Source: Candidatus Methylomirabilota bacterium (lineage in GTDB: Bacteria > Methylomirabilota > Methylomirabilia > Rokubacteriales > CSP1-6). Taken from it: DNA of 64,000 bases. This document shows, one piece after another, positions 28,678 to 37,817 of this stretch. A program made the position numbers and the translations under genes. The DNA lies in NCBI GenBank assembly GCA_035709005.1, contig DASTFB010000077.1, positions 23,102 through 87,101 on the forward strand, given 5' to 3'. The stretch's first letter is position 1. The number at the start of each line of letters is the position of its first letter. The notes under the pieces were generated by a model. The model ran no database searches. It worked only from the letters and a program-made list of their open reading frames with translations, and had not been told where the DNA came from.

Positions 28678-29529
28678 ATGCCGAGCCTGACCCTGCTCGG
28701 GCAGGCGCTGGTGTCGGGCCTGCTGGCGGGGGGAATCTACGGGCTGCTCGCGCTCGGCCTGAGCCTGTCCTGGGGCCTCCTGCGCGTGGTGAACCTGGCC
28801 CACTTCGCGCTCGCGCTGCTGGGCGCCTATCTGACCTACCAGCTCGGTAGCGCCTGGGACGTCTCGCCCTGGCTGGCCGCCGCAGCCATCGTCCCGGCCT
28901 TCTTCGTCCTGGGTCTCGGGCTGCACGCGGCGTTCAACTACTTCCGGGTCACCGAGTTCACCTCGCTGCTGGTGACCTTCGGCCTGGCCGTCATCCTCGA
29001 GTCGATCATCCAGTGGTTCTGGACGGCGGACTACCGTCGGTACGAGACCCCGTACGCCACAGTCTCCGGACGCGTCGGCCCCCTGTACATCCCCCTCCTC
29101 GAGTTGCTGGCCTGCCTGACGGCGGCGGTGCTGGCCCTGGCCACCTGGGCGTGGCTGCGCTTCACCTACGTGGGCAAGGCGCTCCGGGCCAGCGCCGAGG
29201 ATCCCGCCATCGCCGCGGCCTTCGGCGTGAACCACCGCCTCCAGGGCTTCCTGCTCGCCGGCCTGAGCGCAGCCTACGCCGCCATCGCCGGCGCCTTCAT
29301 CGCCCTGGTCTCGACGCTGGCTCCCGCCCAGATCTGGGCGTGGGTCGGGGTCGTGTTCGCGGTGGTCATCATCGGCGGCCTGGCCAATCCCATCGGGGCC
29401 CTGCTGGCCGGCCTCCTGATCGGCGTCAGCGAGTCCCTCACCATGGCGGTGGTGACGCCGGCCTGGGCGCCGCTGGTCTCGTTCTCGGTGCTAATTGTCT
29501 TGTTGATCGCCAGGCCGGGCCGGGTGTGA
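28678..29529 (+). CDS. livH: Branched-chain amino acid type ABC permease LivH
   Basis: Membrane subunit of 283 residues, about 8 helices. Conserved stretches: GLLALGLSLSWGLLRVVNLAHF near the N-terminus (a 22-residue block), RASAEDPAIAAAFGVN in the coupling loop, and GGLANPIGALLAGLLIG. Its TGA overlaps the GTG start of the fused LivM-LivG gene, so the stoichiometry of the permease is probably kept by translational coupling. Confidence 0.94.
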   Translation: MPSLTLLGQALVSGLLAGGIYGLLALGLSLSWGLLRVVNLAHFALALLGAYLTYQLGSAWDVSPWLAAAAIVPAFFVLGLGLHAAFNYFRVTEFTSLLVTFGLAVILESIIQWFWTADYRRYETPYATVSGRVGPLYIPLLELLACLTAAVLALATWAWLRFTYVGKALRASAEDPAIAAAFGVNHRLQGFLLAGLSAAYAAIAGAFIALVSTLAPAQIWAWVGVVFAVVIIGGLANPIGALLAGLLIGVSESLTMAVVTPAWAPLVSFSVLIVLLIARPGRV

Positions 29530-31280
29530 GCCCGGCGGCGCGCCGCGTCGCCGTCGGGCTGGCCTGTGCCGGACTGGGGCTGGGCGCGCTGGCGCTGCTC
29601 GGCCTGCCCGCCTTCTACGAGTCGTTTCTGTACCTGCTGTTCTCGTGGATCGCGCTGGCCACCAGCTGGGCCCTGCTGAGCGGCTACGCCGGTTACTTCA
29701 GCTTCGGCCACGGCGCCTTCTTCGGTGCCGGCATGTACACCACGGCCACCCTCACCACCGCGCTGGAGGTGCCGTTCCTCTGGACGCTGCCCGTCGCCGG
29801 CGCCCTGGCTGCGCTGCTCGGGGCGGGGATCGGCGCGGTGGTGTTCCGCGTGAAGCGGCTACGGGGCGAGTTGTTCGCGCTGCTCACGCTGGCCATCACC
29901 TTCGTGCTGGCGACCGTCGTGTTGAACACGCGCATCGACGGGGGCCCCGGCGTGTACCTGAGCGCCGTTCCCCTGCCGGCCTGGCTGGCGTCCCCCACCG
30001 GCACGCTGTACTGCCTGGGGCTGGCGCTCGCGGTCGGCACGGTGGGCGCCGCCTATGCGATCGCCCGTTCCCGCCTGGGGCTGGGCCTCTTCGCCATCCA
30101 CGACGACGAGGATGTGGCCGAGGTCGAGGGCGTCCCGACGTTCCGCTACAAGCTCGTGGCCTTCGCGCTGTCGGCGGGCATCGCCGGCGTCGCCGGCGCC
30201 GTCCACGCGATGTACGTGACCTACGTGACGGTCGGCGAGACGTTCTCGATCACCGTGCCCCTGTACGTGGTGCTCATGAGCGTGCTCGGCGGCGCCCGCC
30301 ACTGGCTGGGCCCGGCCGTGGGCGCGATCGTCATCGGCGCCTCGCTGTTCGTGTTCACCGGCGGCCAGCAGGCCGTGCTCGGGCGGGCGGTCGTGGCCCT
30401 GGCGCTGGTGCTGGCGATCCTGCTCTTGCCTGAGGGATTGGTGCCGGCGCTCGTCCGCCGCGCGCGGGCCTGGCGCCGCTCGCCGCCGGCGCTCGAGGCG
30501 GGGCCGGCGCAGGTGAGCGCCGTCCCGTCGGACGGCCAGCCGTCTCCGCCGGCGGCCGCGCTCGAGTGTCGGGACGTGGCAAAGACGTTCGGCGGAATCC
30601 AGGCGTTGCGCGGGGTGAGCCTCACCGTGGCGCCGGGTGAGATCGTCGGCCTCGTGGGCCCCAACGGCTCCGGCAAAACCACGCTGATCAACGCCATCAG
30701 CGGCCACTACCAGCCGGACCGCGGCCGGATCACGCTCGGCGGGGCCGAGCTCTCCGGACGCCCGGCACACGAGATCGCCGCGTTGGGCATTACCCGCACG
30801 TACCAGATCCCGCGGCCGTTCGCCCATCTGACCGTGCTCGACAACGTGGCGGTTGCGGCGACCTTCGGAGCGGCCCGCTGCCCGCCGCCCCGGGCCCGGG
30901 TGGAGGCGCGCCGCTGGCTGGCCTTCACCGGCCTGGGCCGCCGGGCCGCCTCCCTGCCCCACGAGCTGAACCTGCACGAGCGCAAGTTCCTGGAACTGGC
31001 CCGCGCCCTGGCCGGGCGCCCGCGGGTGATCCTGCTCGACGAGGTGCTGTCGGGACTGACGCCCGCCGAGATCGCCGGCGCCATCCGGCTCGTCCGGGCC
31101 ATCCACGCCGACGGCGTGGCCATCCTGTTCGTCGAGCACCTCATGCGCGCCGTGCTCGACCTCTCGCACCGGGTCGTGGTGCTCAACGAGGGCGAGGTCA
31201 TCGCCGAGGGCCGCCCGCACGAGGCGATGCGGGACCCCCGGGTCGTCGACGTCTACCTGGGCAAGAGCCATGTTGCTTGA
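29526..31280 (+). CDS. livMG: LivM permease fused to LivG ATPase
   Basis: 584-residue fusion. Residues 1-320 are LivM (YAGYFSFGHGAFFGAGMY, FAIHDDEDVAEVEGVPTFRYK, LLPEGLVPALVRR). A 30-residue Pro/Ala linker (about 325-350) leads to a LivG ATPase with Walker A GPNGSGKTT, the LivG-specific RTYQIPRPF, signature-region NLHERKFLELARALAG and Walker B VILLDEVLSGL. The usual LSGGQ is replaced by ELNLHERK, a change found in some LivG proteins. GTG start overlaps the livH stop (GTGA). Fused halves are rarer than separate genes. Confidence 0.93.
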   Translation: MSPAARRVAVGLACAGLGLGALALLGLPAFYESFLYLLFSWIALATSWALLSGYAGYFSFGHGAFFGAGMYTTATLTTALEVPFLWTLPVAGALAALLGAGIGAVVFRVKRLRGELFALLTLAITFVLATVVLNTRIDGGPGVYLSAVPLPAWLASPTGTLYCLGLALAVGTVGAAYAIARSRLGLGLFAIHDDEDVAEVEGVPTFRYKLVAFALSAGIAGVAGAVHAMYVTYVTVGETFSITVPLYVVLMSVLGGARHWLGPAVGAIVIGASLFVFTGGQQAVLGRAVVALALVLAILLLPEGLVPALVRRARAWRRSPPALEAGPAQVSAVPSDGQPSPPAAALECRDVAKTFGGIQALRGVSLTVAPGEIVGLVGPNGSGKTTLINAISGHYQPDRGRITLGGAELSGRPAHEIAALGITRTYQIPRPFAHLTVLDNVAVAATFGAARCPPPRARVEARRWLAFTGLGRRAASLPHELNLHERKFLELARALAGRPRVILLDEVLSGLTPAEIAGAIRLVRAIHADGVAILFVEHLMRAVLDLSHRVVVLNEGEVIAEGRPHEAMRDPRVVDVYLGKSHVA

Positions 31281-32001
31281 GGCGCGGCGGCTGGCCATCG
31301 CTTACGGCGACGCCCCCGCCGTGTGGGACGCCTCGCTGGACGTGGCCGCCGGGGAGATCGTCGCCGTCATCGGGCCGAACGGAGCGGGCAAGAGCACGCT
31401 CGTGAACACGATCGCCGGGCTGCAGCGAGCGCACGCCGGCGAGCTGCGCTGCGAGAGCGTCGACCTCAGGAAGGTGCCCTCCCACCTGGTGTGCCGCCAG
31501 GGCATCGCGCTGGTGCCCGAGGGCCGCCGGCTCTTCACCCGCATGTCCGTCCAGGAGAACCTCGAGATGGGGTGCTACCGCGGCGAAGCGCGCCGAGTAC
31601 GGACGCAGAGCCTGGAGCGCGTCCACCGGCTGTTTCCCATCCTGCGCGAGCGCCGGCACCAGCTGGCCGGCTCGCTCTCGGGCGGACAGCAGCAGATGTT
31701 GGCCATCGGGCGGGCCCTGATGGCCCGACCGCGCCTGCTGCTGCTGGACGAGCCGTCGCTGGGACTGGCGCCGGCGGTGGTCGACGCCATGTTCGACGTC
31801 ATCCGCGCCATCCACGCCGAAGGCGTGGCGATCCTGCTGGTGGAGCAGAACGTCATGCGGGCGCTCGACATCGCCGACCGCGCCTACGTGCTGGAAGAGG
31901 GCCGGATCGTGGCGGCCGGGCCACCCGCCGTCCTGCGCGAGCAGTCCGGTATCCGGCAGGCCTATCTGGGCCTCGGCGCCGGCACCGAACAGGCCCCGTG
32001 A
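31270..32001 (+). CDS. livF: Branched-chain amino acid type ABC ATPase LivF
   Basis: 243-residue ATPase with Walker A GPNGAGKST, signature LSGGQQQMLAIGRALM, Walker B LLLLDEPSLGLAP and H-loop-region VEQNVMRALDIA, all intact. The LivF pattern VPEGRRLFTRMSVQENLEMG is clear. Starts inside the end of livMG (11-nt overlap). Since LivG here has a degenerate signature, LivF supplies the canonical half of the ATP site pair. Confidence 0.95.
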   Translation: MLLEARRLAIAYGDAPAVWDASLDVAAGEIVAVIGPNGAGKSTLVNTIAGLQRAHAGELRCESVDLRKVPSHLVCRQGIALVPEGRRLFTRMSVQENLEMGCYRGEARRVRTQSLERVHRLFPILRERRHQLAGSLSGGQQQMLAIGRALMARPRLLLLDEPSLGLAPAVVDAMFDVIRAIHAEGVAILLVEQNVMRALDIADRAYVLEEGRIVAAGPPAVLREQSGIRQAYLGLGAGTEQAP

Positions 32002-32028
32002 AGAGGGCGGGACCTCAGGAGTTGTCCC

Positions 32029-32253
32029 TCAGTGCCCGCCGTGCGTGCCGATCTTCGGGATGGACATCACCAGGTGGAGATAGCCACCGAGCTCGTTGAT
32101 CTTCCGCATGTCGCCGGCGATGAAGGCGGCCCGCTCCACGTCGGTGAGGTCGGCGTCGGCGATCGCCGCCCGCCGATCCGCGATGAAGCGGGCGCGCAGG
32201 TCCGGATCCTTCTTCAAGCGGTACAGCAGGCTGTTGACCGCGTACCGGCTCAT
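32029..32253 (-). CDS. Extradiol dioxygenase small subunit, LigA type
   Basis: 74-residue helical protein of the LigA family (MSRYAVNSLLYRLKKDPDLR, ADLTDVERAAFIAGDM, LHLVMSIPKIGTHG), the small subunit of protocatechuate 4,5-dioxygenase-type enzymes. ATG 32253 overlaps the TGA of the large subunit (ATGA), so the two are made together. Stand-alone LigA proteins also occur, but its partner here is directly upstream. Confidence 0.88.
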   Translation of the reverse strand: MSRYAVNSLLYRLKKDPDLRARFIADRRAAIADADLTDVERAAFIAGDMRKINELGGYLHLVMSIPKIGTHGGH

Positions 32254-33095
32254 CGTACGTCCCATTCCACGGCCGCCAGGTTGATGCGCGGCAGCTCGCC
32301 GAAATAGCGGACCTGGGCCCGGGCCGGCGTCACGGCGCCCAGCAGGACCATCCAGTTGAGGAACTCGTGGCTGCCCGTCTTGTGGAGCTCGTCGGCGGTC
32401 AACTCCAGCAGCGGCTCGTGCTCGCCACGTTCCATCCAGTGGATCAGCTTCCGGTCGAAGACGGTGTCGGTCTCGCCGACGCGGCTCAGCAGCAGCTCGG
32501 GGAAGTGCGACAGCCCGCCCGTCGCGATGAGACCCACCCGCCAGGGACTCTTCGCCACCACCCGCGCGATGTGCTGGCCGAACTGGAAGCAGCGTCGGGC
32601 CGTCGGCTGTGGCGCGATGAAGGCGTTCACGAAGATGGGGACGAGCGGCGGTATGCGCCGCTGGCCCAGCATGGTGTTCACCGGGCTCAGGAACGCATGG
32701 TCGACGGGCGCTTCCCACGAGAGGGCGAGGTCGAACCCATTCTGGACGCCCTGCTCGAGGATCTGGCCGGCGAGCGCCTCGTGCAGGGGGTACTCCGCCG
32801 GCATGTGCTCGAGCACCTTGTCGAAGGCTTCTGCGGCGTCCTGCATCATGCGCGGGACCGTTTTGCCGATGCGCACGCAGATGGCCGGCACGCAATTGAA
32901 CGAGAACGCGTTCAGGTGATCGTCGGCGACCACGATGAGCGCGTCGGCCGTCTGCGCGGCGAAGCGCTCGCCCATCCCCTCGATGGCCGCCATCGCCGCC
33001 GTGACCTTCTGCCGGCCGACGTCGCCGCAGGCCGCCTGGTAGTAGTCGGGATCGAGCACGTGGGACATCGCACCGGCGAACACGATCTGACCCAT
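32250..33095 (-). CDS. Class III extradiol ring-cleavage dioxygenase large subunit, LigB type
   Basis: 281 residues, Fe(II) dioxygenase that cleaves catecholic rings next to the hydroxyls. Likely metal ligands are His12 (AMSHVLD), His60 (VADDHLNAF) and a Glu in SHEFLNWM; GGLSHFPE carries the catalytic His. Relatives include protocatechuate 4,5-dioxygenase and gallate/methylgallate dioxygenases. No ring-hydroxylating or downstream meta-cleavage gene is in the window, so the substrate is not assigned. Confidence 0.9.
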   Translation of the reverse strand: MGQIVFAGAMSHVLDPDYYQAACGDVGRQKVTAAMAAIEGMGERFAAQTADALIVVADDHLNAFSFNCVPAICVRIGKTVPRMMQDAAEAFDKVLEHMPAEYPLHEALAGQILEQGVQNGFDLALSWEAPVDHAFLSPVNTMLGQRRIPPLVPIFVNAFIAPQPTARRCFQFGQHIARVVAKSPWRVGLIATGGLSHFPELLLSRVGETDTVFDRKLIHWMERGEHEPLLELTADELHKTGSHEFLNWMVLLGAVTPARAQVRYFGELPRINLAAVEWDVR

Positions 33096-33189
33096 GGCGG
33101 CGGCCTCCCGTCCCCACGATCGATCTCACGCCGCGCCCTGTCAAGGGCCCGGCAGTGGTGCTAGAGTGCGCGCCGGAAGGAGATGCCAC
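33096..33189. promoter_or_regulatory. Divergent promoter region between extradiol dioxygenase and cupin genes
   Basis: A consensus TTGACA on the minus strand (33144-33139) falls inside the imperfect palindrome CCCTGTCAAGGG, which also offers a plus-strand CTGTCA -35 with TAGAGT 18 bp on. -10 matches are weak, so only the region is proposed. Confidence 0.35.
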
Positions 33190-33654
33190 GTGCCTGCCAC
33201 CATCCGCATCGATCGACTGGTCTCGGGCCCCATCCCGCCGCAGTCGGCGAACCCGACGTTGCCGAACGTGCTCCACACCCGCATCGCCGACGTCGTCGCC
33301 CAGATGGGCCCGCCGCCGTGGTCGCGGCGGATCATCGCCGATGAGCGCCAACTGGTGACGTTGATCGCGAGCCCGCCGAGCGGGGGGAACCGCCCGCACT
33401 GGCACCGGGAGTTCGACGAGTGGTGGGTGGTCCTCGCCGGGCGCTTGCAATGGGAGTTGACCGGCGGCCTCGTGGTGCAGGCCGGCAAGGACGACATCGT
33501 GTGGGTGCCTCGCGGCACCGTCCACCACATCGTCAACGTCGGCGAGGACCTGTCGTTGCGTCTGGCCGTCGCCATGCCGCCGGCGACGCATTACTTCAGC
33601 CCCTGCGAGCAGTGCGGCTTCACCGACGACGGCCCCCGCGAGTGGTGCGCGTGA
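33190..33654 (+). CDS. Single-domain cupin protein
   Basis: 154-residue cupin with GGNRPHWHREFDEWWVVLAGRL (two His and one Glu of the metal site) and VPRGTVHHIVNVG in the second half, plus a terminal CEQCGFTDDGPREWC stretch with three Cys. GTG start with GGAAGGAGA Shine-Dalgarno. It diverges from the extradiol dioxygenase, suggesting a shared catabolic role. Enzyme or sensor function is open. Confidence 0.82.
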   Translation: MPATIRIDRLVSGPIPPQSANPTLPNVLHTRIADVVAQMGPPPWSRRIIADERQLVTLIASPPSGGNRPHWHREFDEWWVVLAGRLQWELTGGLVVQAGKDDIVWVPRGTVHHIVNVGEDLSLRLAVAMPPATHYFSPCEQCGFTDDGPREWCA

Positions 33655-33659
33655 GCTGA

Positions 33660-34850
33660 TCAGCCCCTAGGCAGGCCGAGCACGCGCTCACCGATGATGT
33701 TGCGCTGGATCTCGCTGGTCCCCGCCGAGATCGTGTACTGCCGCGCGGCGAGCACCCGGTTGAACCAGCGGGGCGCGTCGGGGACGATCTCCGAAGGCCG
33801 GTTGACCAGCGCGTGCAGGCCGAGCAGCTCGCCGGCCACGTCGCCGATTCGCACGCCCAGCTCGGAGCCGCTGAGCTTCAGGATGGACCCCTCGGGCCCG
33901 GGCGGCTCGCCCCGGAGCTGACGGGTCAGGCTCCGGAGCCGGGTGTATTTGAGCGCCGCGGACTCGATGACGAGCTGCGCGAGCCGCTGGCGGAGGCGCG
34001 GATCCTCCCAGGCCGGGTGCTCGTCCACCCGCACGCGCCGGGCCAGCGCCAGGAGCCGCTCGATTTGCGCGGCATGGTTCCGGCCTCCCGCGGAGTGGCG
34101 CTCGTGCATGAGCGTGGTCGTCGCCACCTTCCAGCCCTGATCGAGCGGGCCGAGCAGGTTCGCCTTCGGCACGACCACGTCGGTCAGGAAGACCTCGTTG
34201 AAATGGTGGTGGCCGGTCATGAGGACGAGCGGGCGCACGGTGATCCCGGGCGTCGTCATGGGAATGAGCAGGCACGAGATCCCCTGGTGCTTCGGCGCCT
34301 CCGGGTTGGTGCGGGCGAGCAGGATGATCCAGTGGGCGAAGTGGGCCCCCGACGTCCACACCTTCTGGCCGTTGACCACGAAGTGATCGCCCCGATCCAC
34401 GGCCCGCGTCCCGAGGCTGGCCAGGTCGGAGCCCGCGCCCGGCTCGGAGAAGCCCTGGCACCAGATCTCGTCGGCGGCGAGGATGGCCGGCAGGTGCCGC
34501 CGCTTCTGCTCGTCGGTGCCCCAGTGGATGATGGTCGGCCCGACGAGATTCAGGGCCATATTGCCCGGGAGCACCGGGGCGCGCGCGGCCGTGTACTCCT
34601 CCTCCCAGATGACGCGCTCGATCACCCCGGCCTCGCGGCCCCCATACTGCCGCGGCCACGTGATGCCGACCCAACCGGCGGCGTGCATCGTCTTCTGCCA
34701 GGCCCGGCGGCGCTCAAACGTCGCGTGGTCGGAGGCCACCCGATCGTCGCTGGCGTCGTCCAGGCACAGCTCGGGCGACAGGTGCGCGGCGAGCCAACCA
34801 CGGAACTCCTGACGAAACGCCTCGTGCTCGGGAGCGTATTCGAAGTCCAT
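33660..34850 (-). CDS. Acyl-CoA dehydrogenase
   Basis: 396-residue FAD-dependent dehydrogenase. N-terminal helical domain, mid-domain with WCQGFSEPGAGSDLASLGTRA and GQKVWTSGAHFAHW (FAD and substrate contacts), and C-terminal SAGTSEIQRNIIGERVLGLPR. The catalytic base position does not follow the short-chain enzyme pattern obviously; the ILKLSGSELGVR part resembles the acad10/11-like and isobornylcholine-type groups. It is 10 nt downstream of the PLP lyase gene on the same strand. Confidence 0.92.
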   Translation of the reverse strand: MDFEYAPEHEAFRQEFRGWLAAHLSPELCLDDASDDRVASDHATFERRRAWQKTMHAAGWVGITWPRQYGGREAGVIERVIWEEEYTAARAPVLPGNMALNLVGPTIIHWGTDEQKRRHLPAILAADEIWCQGFSEPGAGSDLASLGTRAVDRGDHFVVNGQKVWTSGAHFAHWIILLARTNPEAPKHQGISCLLIPMTTPGITVRPLVLMTGHHHFNEVFLTDVVVPKANLLGPLDQGWKVATTTLMHERHSAGGRNHAAQIERLLALARRVRVDEHPAWEDPRLRQRLAQLVIESAALKYTRLRSLTRQLRGEPPGPEGSILKLSGSELGVRIGDVAGELLGLHALVNRPSEIVPDAPRWFNRVLAARQYTISAGTSEIQRNIIGERVLGLPRG

Positions 34851-34860
34851 GCTGCTCCAG

Positions 34861-36036
34861 TCAGGCCGACGCGGTGGCGAGGCGGGCGAAGCCGTCCTCG
34901 AGGTCGGCGATCAGGTCCTCCACCGCTTCGAGGCCGACGTGCACGCGCACCAGCGTGCCGCGTTCGCGCCACGGTCGCACCGTGCGGGTGTCGGCGGCCC
35001 GGGCCGGGATGATCAGGCTCTCGAAGCCGCCGAAGCTCGCCCCCATCTTGAACAGGCGAAGCCCTTCGAGCATCGCTGCCACGGCCGGCGGCGAGGTCGT
35101 GCGCAGCAGCACGGAGAAGAGGCTGGACGCCCCGAGAAAGTCGCGCTTCCACAGGGCGTGACCGGGATCGGTCGGCAGCGCCGGGTAGAGGACCCGGGCC
35201 ACCTCGGGCCGTCGCTCGAGCCAGGTGGTGACGGCCAGGGCTGACCGCTCGTGATGGCGCAGGCGCACGGCCAGGGTGCGCAGGCCACGCAGCGTCTCGT
35301 AGCAGACGTCAGGCGCGACACAGTCCCCGAAGGCGGCCACCCCGTCCTTGACGGTGCGGAAGAGCGCCTCGTCGCGGATGGTGATCGCGCCCACGAGCAG
35401 ATCGGAGTGGCCGGCCAGGTACTTGGTGCCGGCCTGAATCTCGATGTCCACGCCGTGCTCGAAGGCGTGGAAGTTGAGCGGCGTCGCCCAGGTGTTGTCC
35501 ATGATGACGAGGGCGCCCCTGGCGTGGGCCGCGCGGGCGATGGCCGGAACGTCCTGGACCTCGAAGGTCTGCGAGCCCGGCGACTCCACGTACACGACAC
35601 GGGTCGTGTCGCGGATCAGCCCCGCGATGCCGGCCCCGACGAGCGGGTCGTAGAAGGTCACCTCCACGCCCAGCCGGGCCAGCACCGTGGTGGCGAAGTT
35701 CCGGGTCGGCCCGTACGCGGAATCGGGGGCGAGCAGATGATCGCCCTGCCGCAGAACGGCCGTCAGGGTCTGGGTAATGGCCGCCAGCCCCGAGGAGACG
35801 ATGATCGCGTGCCGTCCGCCCGACAGCTCGGCCACCGCCTCGGCCAGCGCGAACGTAGTCGGCGTGCCGTGCATGCCGTAGGAGGTCTGGTGCGTGTAGC
35901 GGCGGGCCTGGCGCGCATCGAACTCGGCGACGGTCTGGTAGAGGATCGTCGAGGCCCGGTAGATCGGCGGGTTCACGACTCCGAAGTGACGCTCGGGATG
36001 CCGACCGGCGTGTACCACCTGCGTGTCTGGTTGCAT
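34861..36036 (-). CDS. Trans-sulfuration PLP enzyme, cystathionine beta-lyase type
   Basis: 391-residue Cys/Met metabolism PLP enzyme. Phosphate-loop SSGLAAIT at 81-88, PLP-binding Asp180 in VIMDNTWATP, and Schiff-base Lys205 in QAGTKYLAGHSD; RYTHQTSYGMHGTPT carries the Tyr/Arg contacts. Sequence and length (MetC about 395) favour cystathionine beta-lyase. GGAGGA lies just before the ATG. Its placement beside acyl-CoA and enolase-superfamily genes suggests use on a C-S compound in catabolism, which is only inference. Confidence 0.91.
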   Translation of the reverse strand: MQPDTQVVHAGRHPERHFGVVNPPIYRASTILYQTVAEFDARQARRYTHQTSYGMHGTPTTFALAEAVAELSGGRHAIIVSSGLAAITQTLTAVLRQGDHLLAPDSAYGPTRNFATTVLARLGVEVTFYDPLVGAGIAGLIRDTTRVVYVESPGSQTFEVQDVPAIARAAHARGALVIMDNTWATPLNFHAFEHGVDIEIQAGTKYLAGHSDLLVGAITIRDEALFRTVKDGVAAFGDCVAPDVCYETLRGLRTLAVRLRHHERSALAVTTWLERRPEVARVLYPALPTDPGHALWKRDFLGASSLFSVLLRTTSPPAVAAMLEGLRLFKMGASFGGFESLIIPARAADTRTVRPWRERGTLVRVHVGLEAVEDLIADLEDGFARLATASA

Positions 36037-36048
36037 TGGGTCCTCCGA

Positions 36049-37173
36049 CTAGGCCACCCGGTAGCGCCGGATCATCGCGTCGTCGAGCGCGAGGCCGAAC
36101 CCGGGGTCGGGCGGTACGTCGATCATGCCATCCTTGACGGCGGGGCGGTTGCTCCACAGAGCCTGCCAGACCGGGTCGCGCTCGGGGTCGGCGAAGCACT
36201 CGACGTAGGTGCCGTGCGGCACCGCCGCCAGGAGCTGCCGGGCGATCTGGGGCTCCTCGTGGTGGGCCATCTGGACGCCGGCCACGCTGCAGAGGGCGGC
36301 GGCCCGGCGCCACTCGGTCACGCCGCCACCTTCCGAGGCGTCGAAGTTGACGAGATCCACGGCCCCGGCCTCGAGGAGCCGCCGCACGCCGTGGCTGGTG
36401 ATCTCGCTCTGGCCGGCCGTGATGGGAATACGGGTCGACGCGCGCACCCGCGCCATCATGGCGGCATCGTCCTGCCAGTGGCAGGGCTCCTCGAACCATC
36501 GGATGTCCAGGGGCTCGACGAGCCGGGCGAAGCGCACCGCCTCGGCCACCGACCAGCCGCGGTTGGCATCCACGGCGATGGCGAAGTCGGGCCCGGCGGC
36601 CCGGCGCGCGGCTTCGACCCGCCGGGCATCCTCCTCGGGCGCGAGGCCACCTACCTTGAACTTGCACCCCGCCATTCCGGCCCGGCGATAGGCCTCCATC
36701 TCGGCGCCGATGTCGGTAAGGGTCTTGCCCGGCATGTAGTACCCGCCGATGGTGATGATCGAGAGCCGGCGGCGATGGCCCCCGAGCAGGGCGCACACGC
36801 TCTGGCCGACGGCCTTGCCGGCCAGGTCCCAGATCGCGCAGTCCACACAGGCGATGGCCTCGAGCAGGGCCTTTCGGCGGCGGCTGGCGTGGGTGAGCGC
36901 GAACAGGCGCTCCCAGATCTGCTCGCCCTCGAAGAGGCCGAGCCCGCGCACGCGCGGGGCGAGCACCTCCTTGATCAGAGCGACGATCTCGGGCCCGTCC
37001 TCGCGGTTGTCGCCGTTGTAGACCTCGCTGACGAGGCCCCCCTCGGTGCGGAGTCGCGTGATGACGGTGGAGCGCTTGAGCACGGCGTAGGTGCTGCCGC
37101 CGAAGTTGCGGGCGAGCGGAATGTCGACGGCGAGGGCCTCGATGCTGTGGATGCGCAGGTCGCCGTCGATCAC
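36049..37173 (-). CDS. Mandelate racemase/muconate lactonizing enzyme family (enolase superfamily)
   Basis: 374 residues. Enolase-superfamily catalytic groups are present: Lys171-x-Lys173 (GCKFKVGG), metal ligands Asp202 (VDANRGW), Glu228 (WFEEP) and Glu257 (AGQSEIT), and His304/His305 as the second base region (QMAHHEEP). The KxK plus His pair fits the mandelate racemase subgroup, acting on an alpha-hydroxy acid or sugar acid. GTG start 3 nt after the cupin stop, so they are co-transcribed. Confidence 0.92.
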   Translation of the reverse strand: MIDGDLRIHSIEALAVDIPLARNFGGSTYAVLKRSTVITRLRTEGGLVSEVYNGDNREDGPEIVALIKEVLAPRVRGLGLFEGEQIWERLFALTHASRRRKALLEAIACVDCAIWDLAGKAVGQSVCALLGGHRRRLSIITIGGYYMPGKTLTDIGAEMEAYRRAGMAGCKFKVGGLAPEEDARRVEAARRAAGPDFAIAVDANRGWSVAEAVRFARLVEPLDIRWFEEPCHWQDDAAMMARVRASTRIPITAGQSEITSHGVRRLLEAGAVDLVNFDASEGGGVTEWRRAAALCSVAGVQMAHHEEPQIARQLLAAVPHGTYVECFADPERDPVWQALWSNRPAVKDGMIDVPPDPGFGLALDDAMIRRYRVA

Positions 37174-37176
37174 GGT

Positions 37177-37704
37177 CTAGCTCAGCGGCCGGGCGCTGAT
37201 CAGGATGAACGCGACCAGGCACGGCCGGTCGCTCCGGTTGCTCCACGCGTGGTTGGTCCCTCGCTGCACGAGACAGTCGCCGGCGTGGAGCAGCGTCTCA
37301 CCTTCGTCCATGAGGGCCCAGATCTCGCCGGAGAGGACGATGGCGTAGTCGACCGTGGCCGTCTTGTGCATCCCCGGGTGCCGGGAGGCGTCGGGGTCCA
37401 TGGCGTGATCGGCCCCCATCGACGCGAACGCCGCCTTGCGGTCGAAGCCGCCCTTGTCCGGCGGAAACTCGACGACGCGAAAGATGGAGCCGCCCGCCGG
37501 TGGCTCCAGCACCACCGGCCGCGCGGCGGCGTCGGCCTGGCCCTCGTTGCTGGCCGGGCTCGCGTCCGTCACCCAGAGATTGGTGAGTCCGAAGTCCGCG
37601 CGGCCGGGAATCGTGAGCACGTGGGGCGCCGGCCCGTCGCTCGCGATGACGGACTTGCCTCGGGCATTGTGACCGGTCACGACGCGCCGGATCGGCTTGA
37701 GCAT
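37177..37704 (-). CDS. Cupin-domain protein
   Basis: 175 residues with the cupin pair GMHKTATVDYAIVLSGEIWA and CLVQRGTNHAWSNRSDRP, the pattern of the acid-dehydratase/DUF-type bicyclic cupins seen beside enolase-superfamily genes. AAGGGAGA before ATG 37704 fixes the start; further in-frame sequence upstream is non-coding. It leads the run cupin, racemase-like enzyme, trans-sulfuration lyase, acyl-CoA dehydrogenase, with gaps of 3, 12 and 10 nt. Confidence 0.85.
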   Translation of the reverse strand: MLKPIRRVVTGHNARGKSVIASDGPAPHVLTIPGRADFGLTNLWVTDASPASNEGQADAAARPVVLEPPAGGSIFRVVEFPPDKGGFDRKAAFASMGADHAMDPDASRHPGMHKTATVDYAIVLSGEIWALMDEGETLLHAGDCLVQRGTNHAWSNRSDRPCLVAFILISARPLS

Positions 37705-37817
37705 GGGATCTCTCCCTTCGAGGTGCCTGGCCCGGCATTCTATGCGATCGTTCGGCTCGCGGCATTCGGTTTGCACGGCCGGTCCGATCCCTGGAGGGCC
37801 GTCAGGAGGACTGAAAA

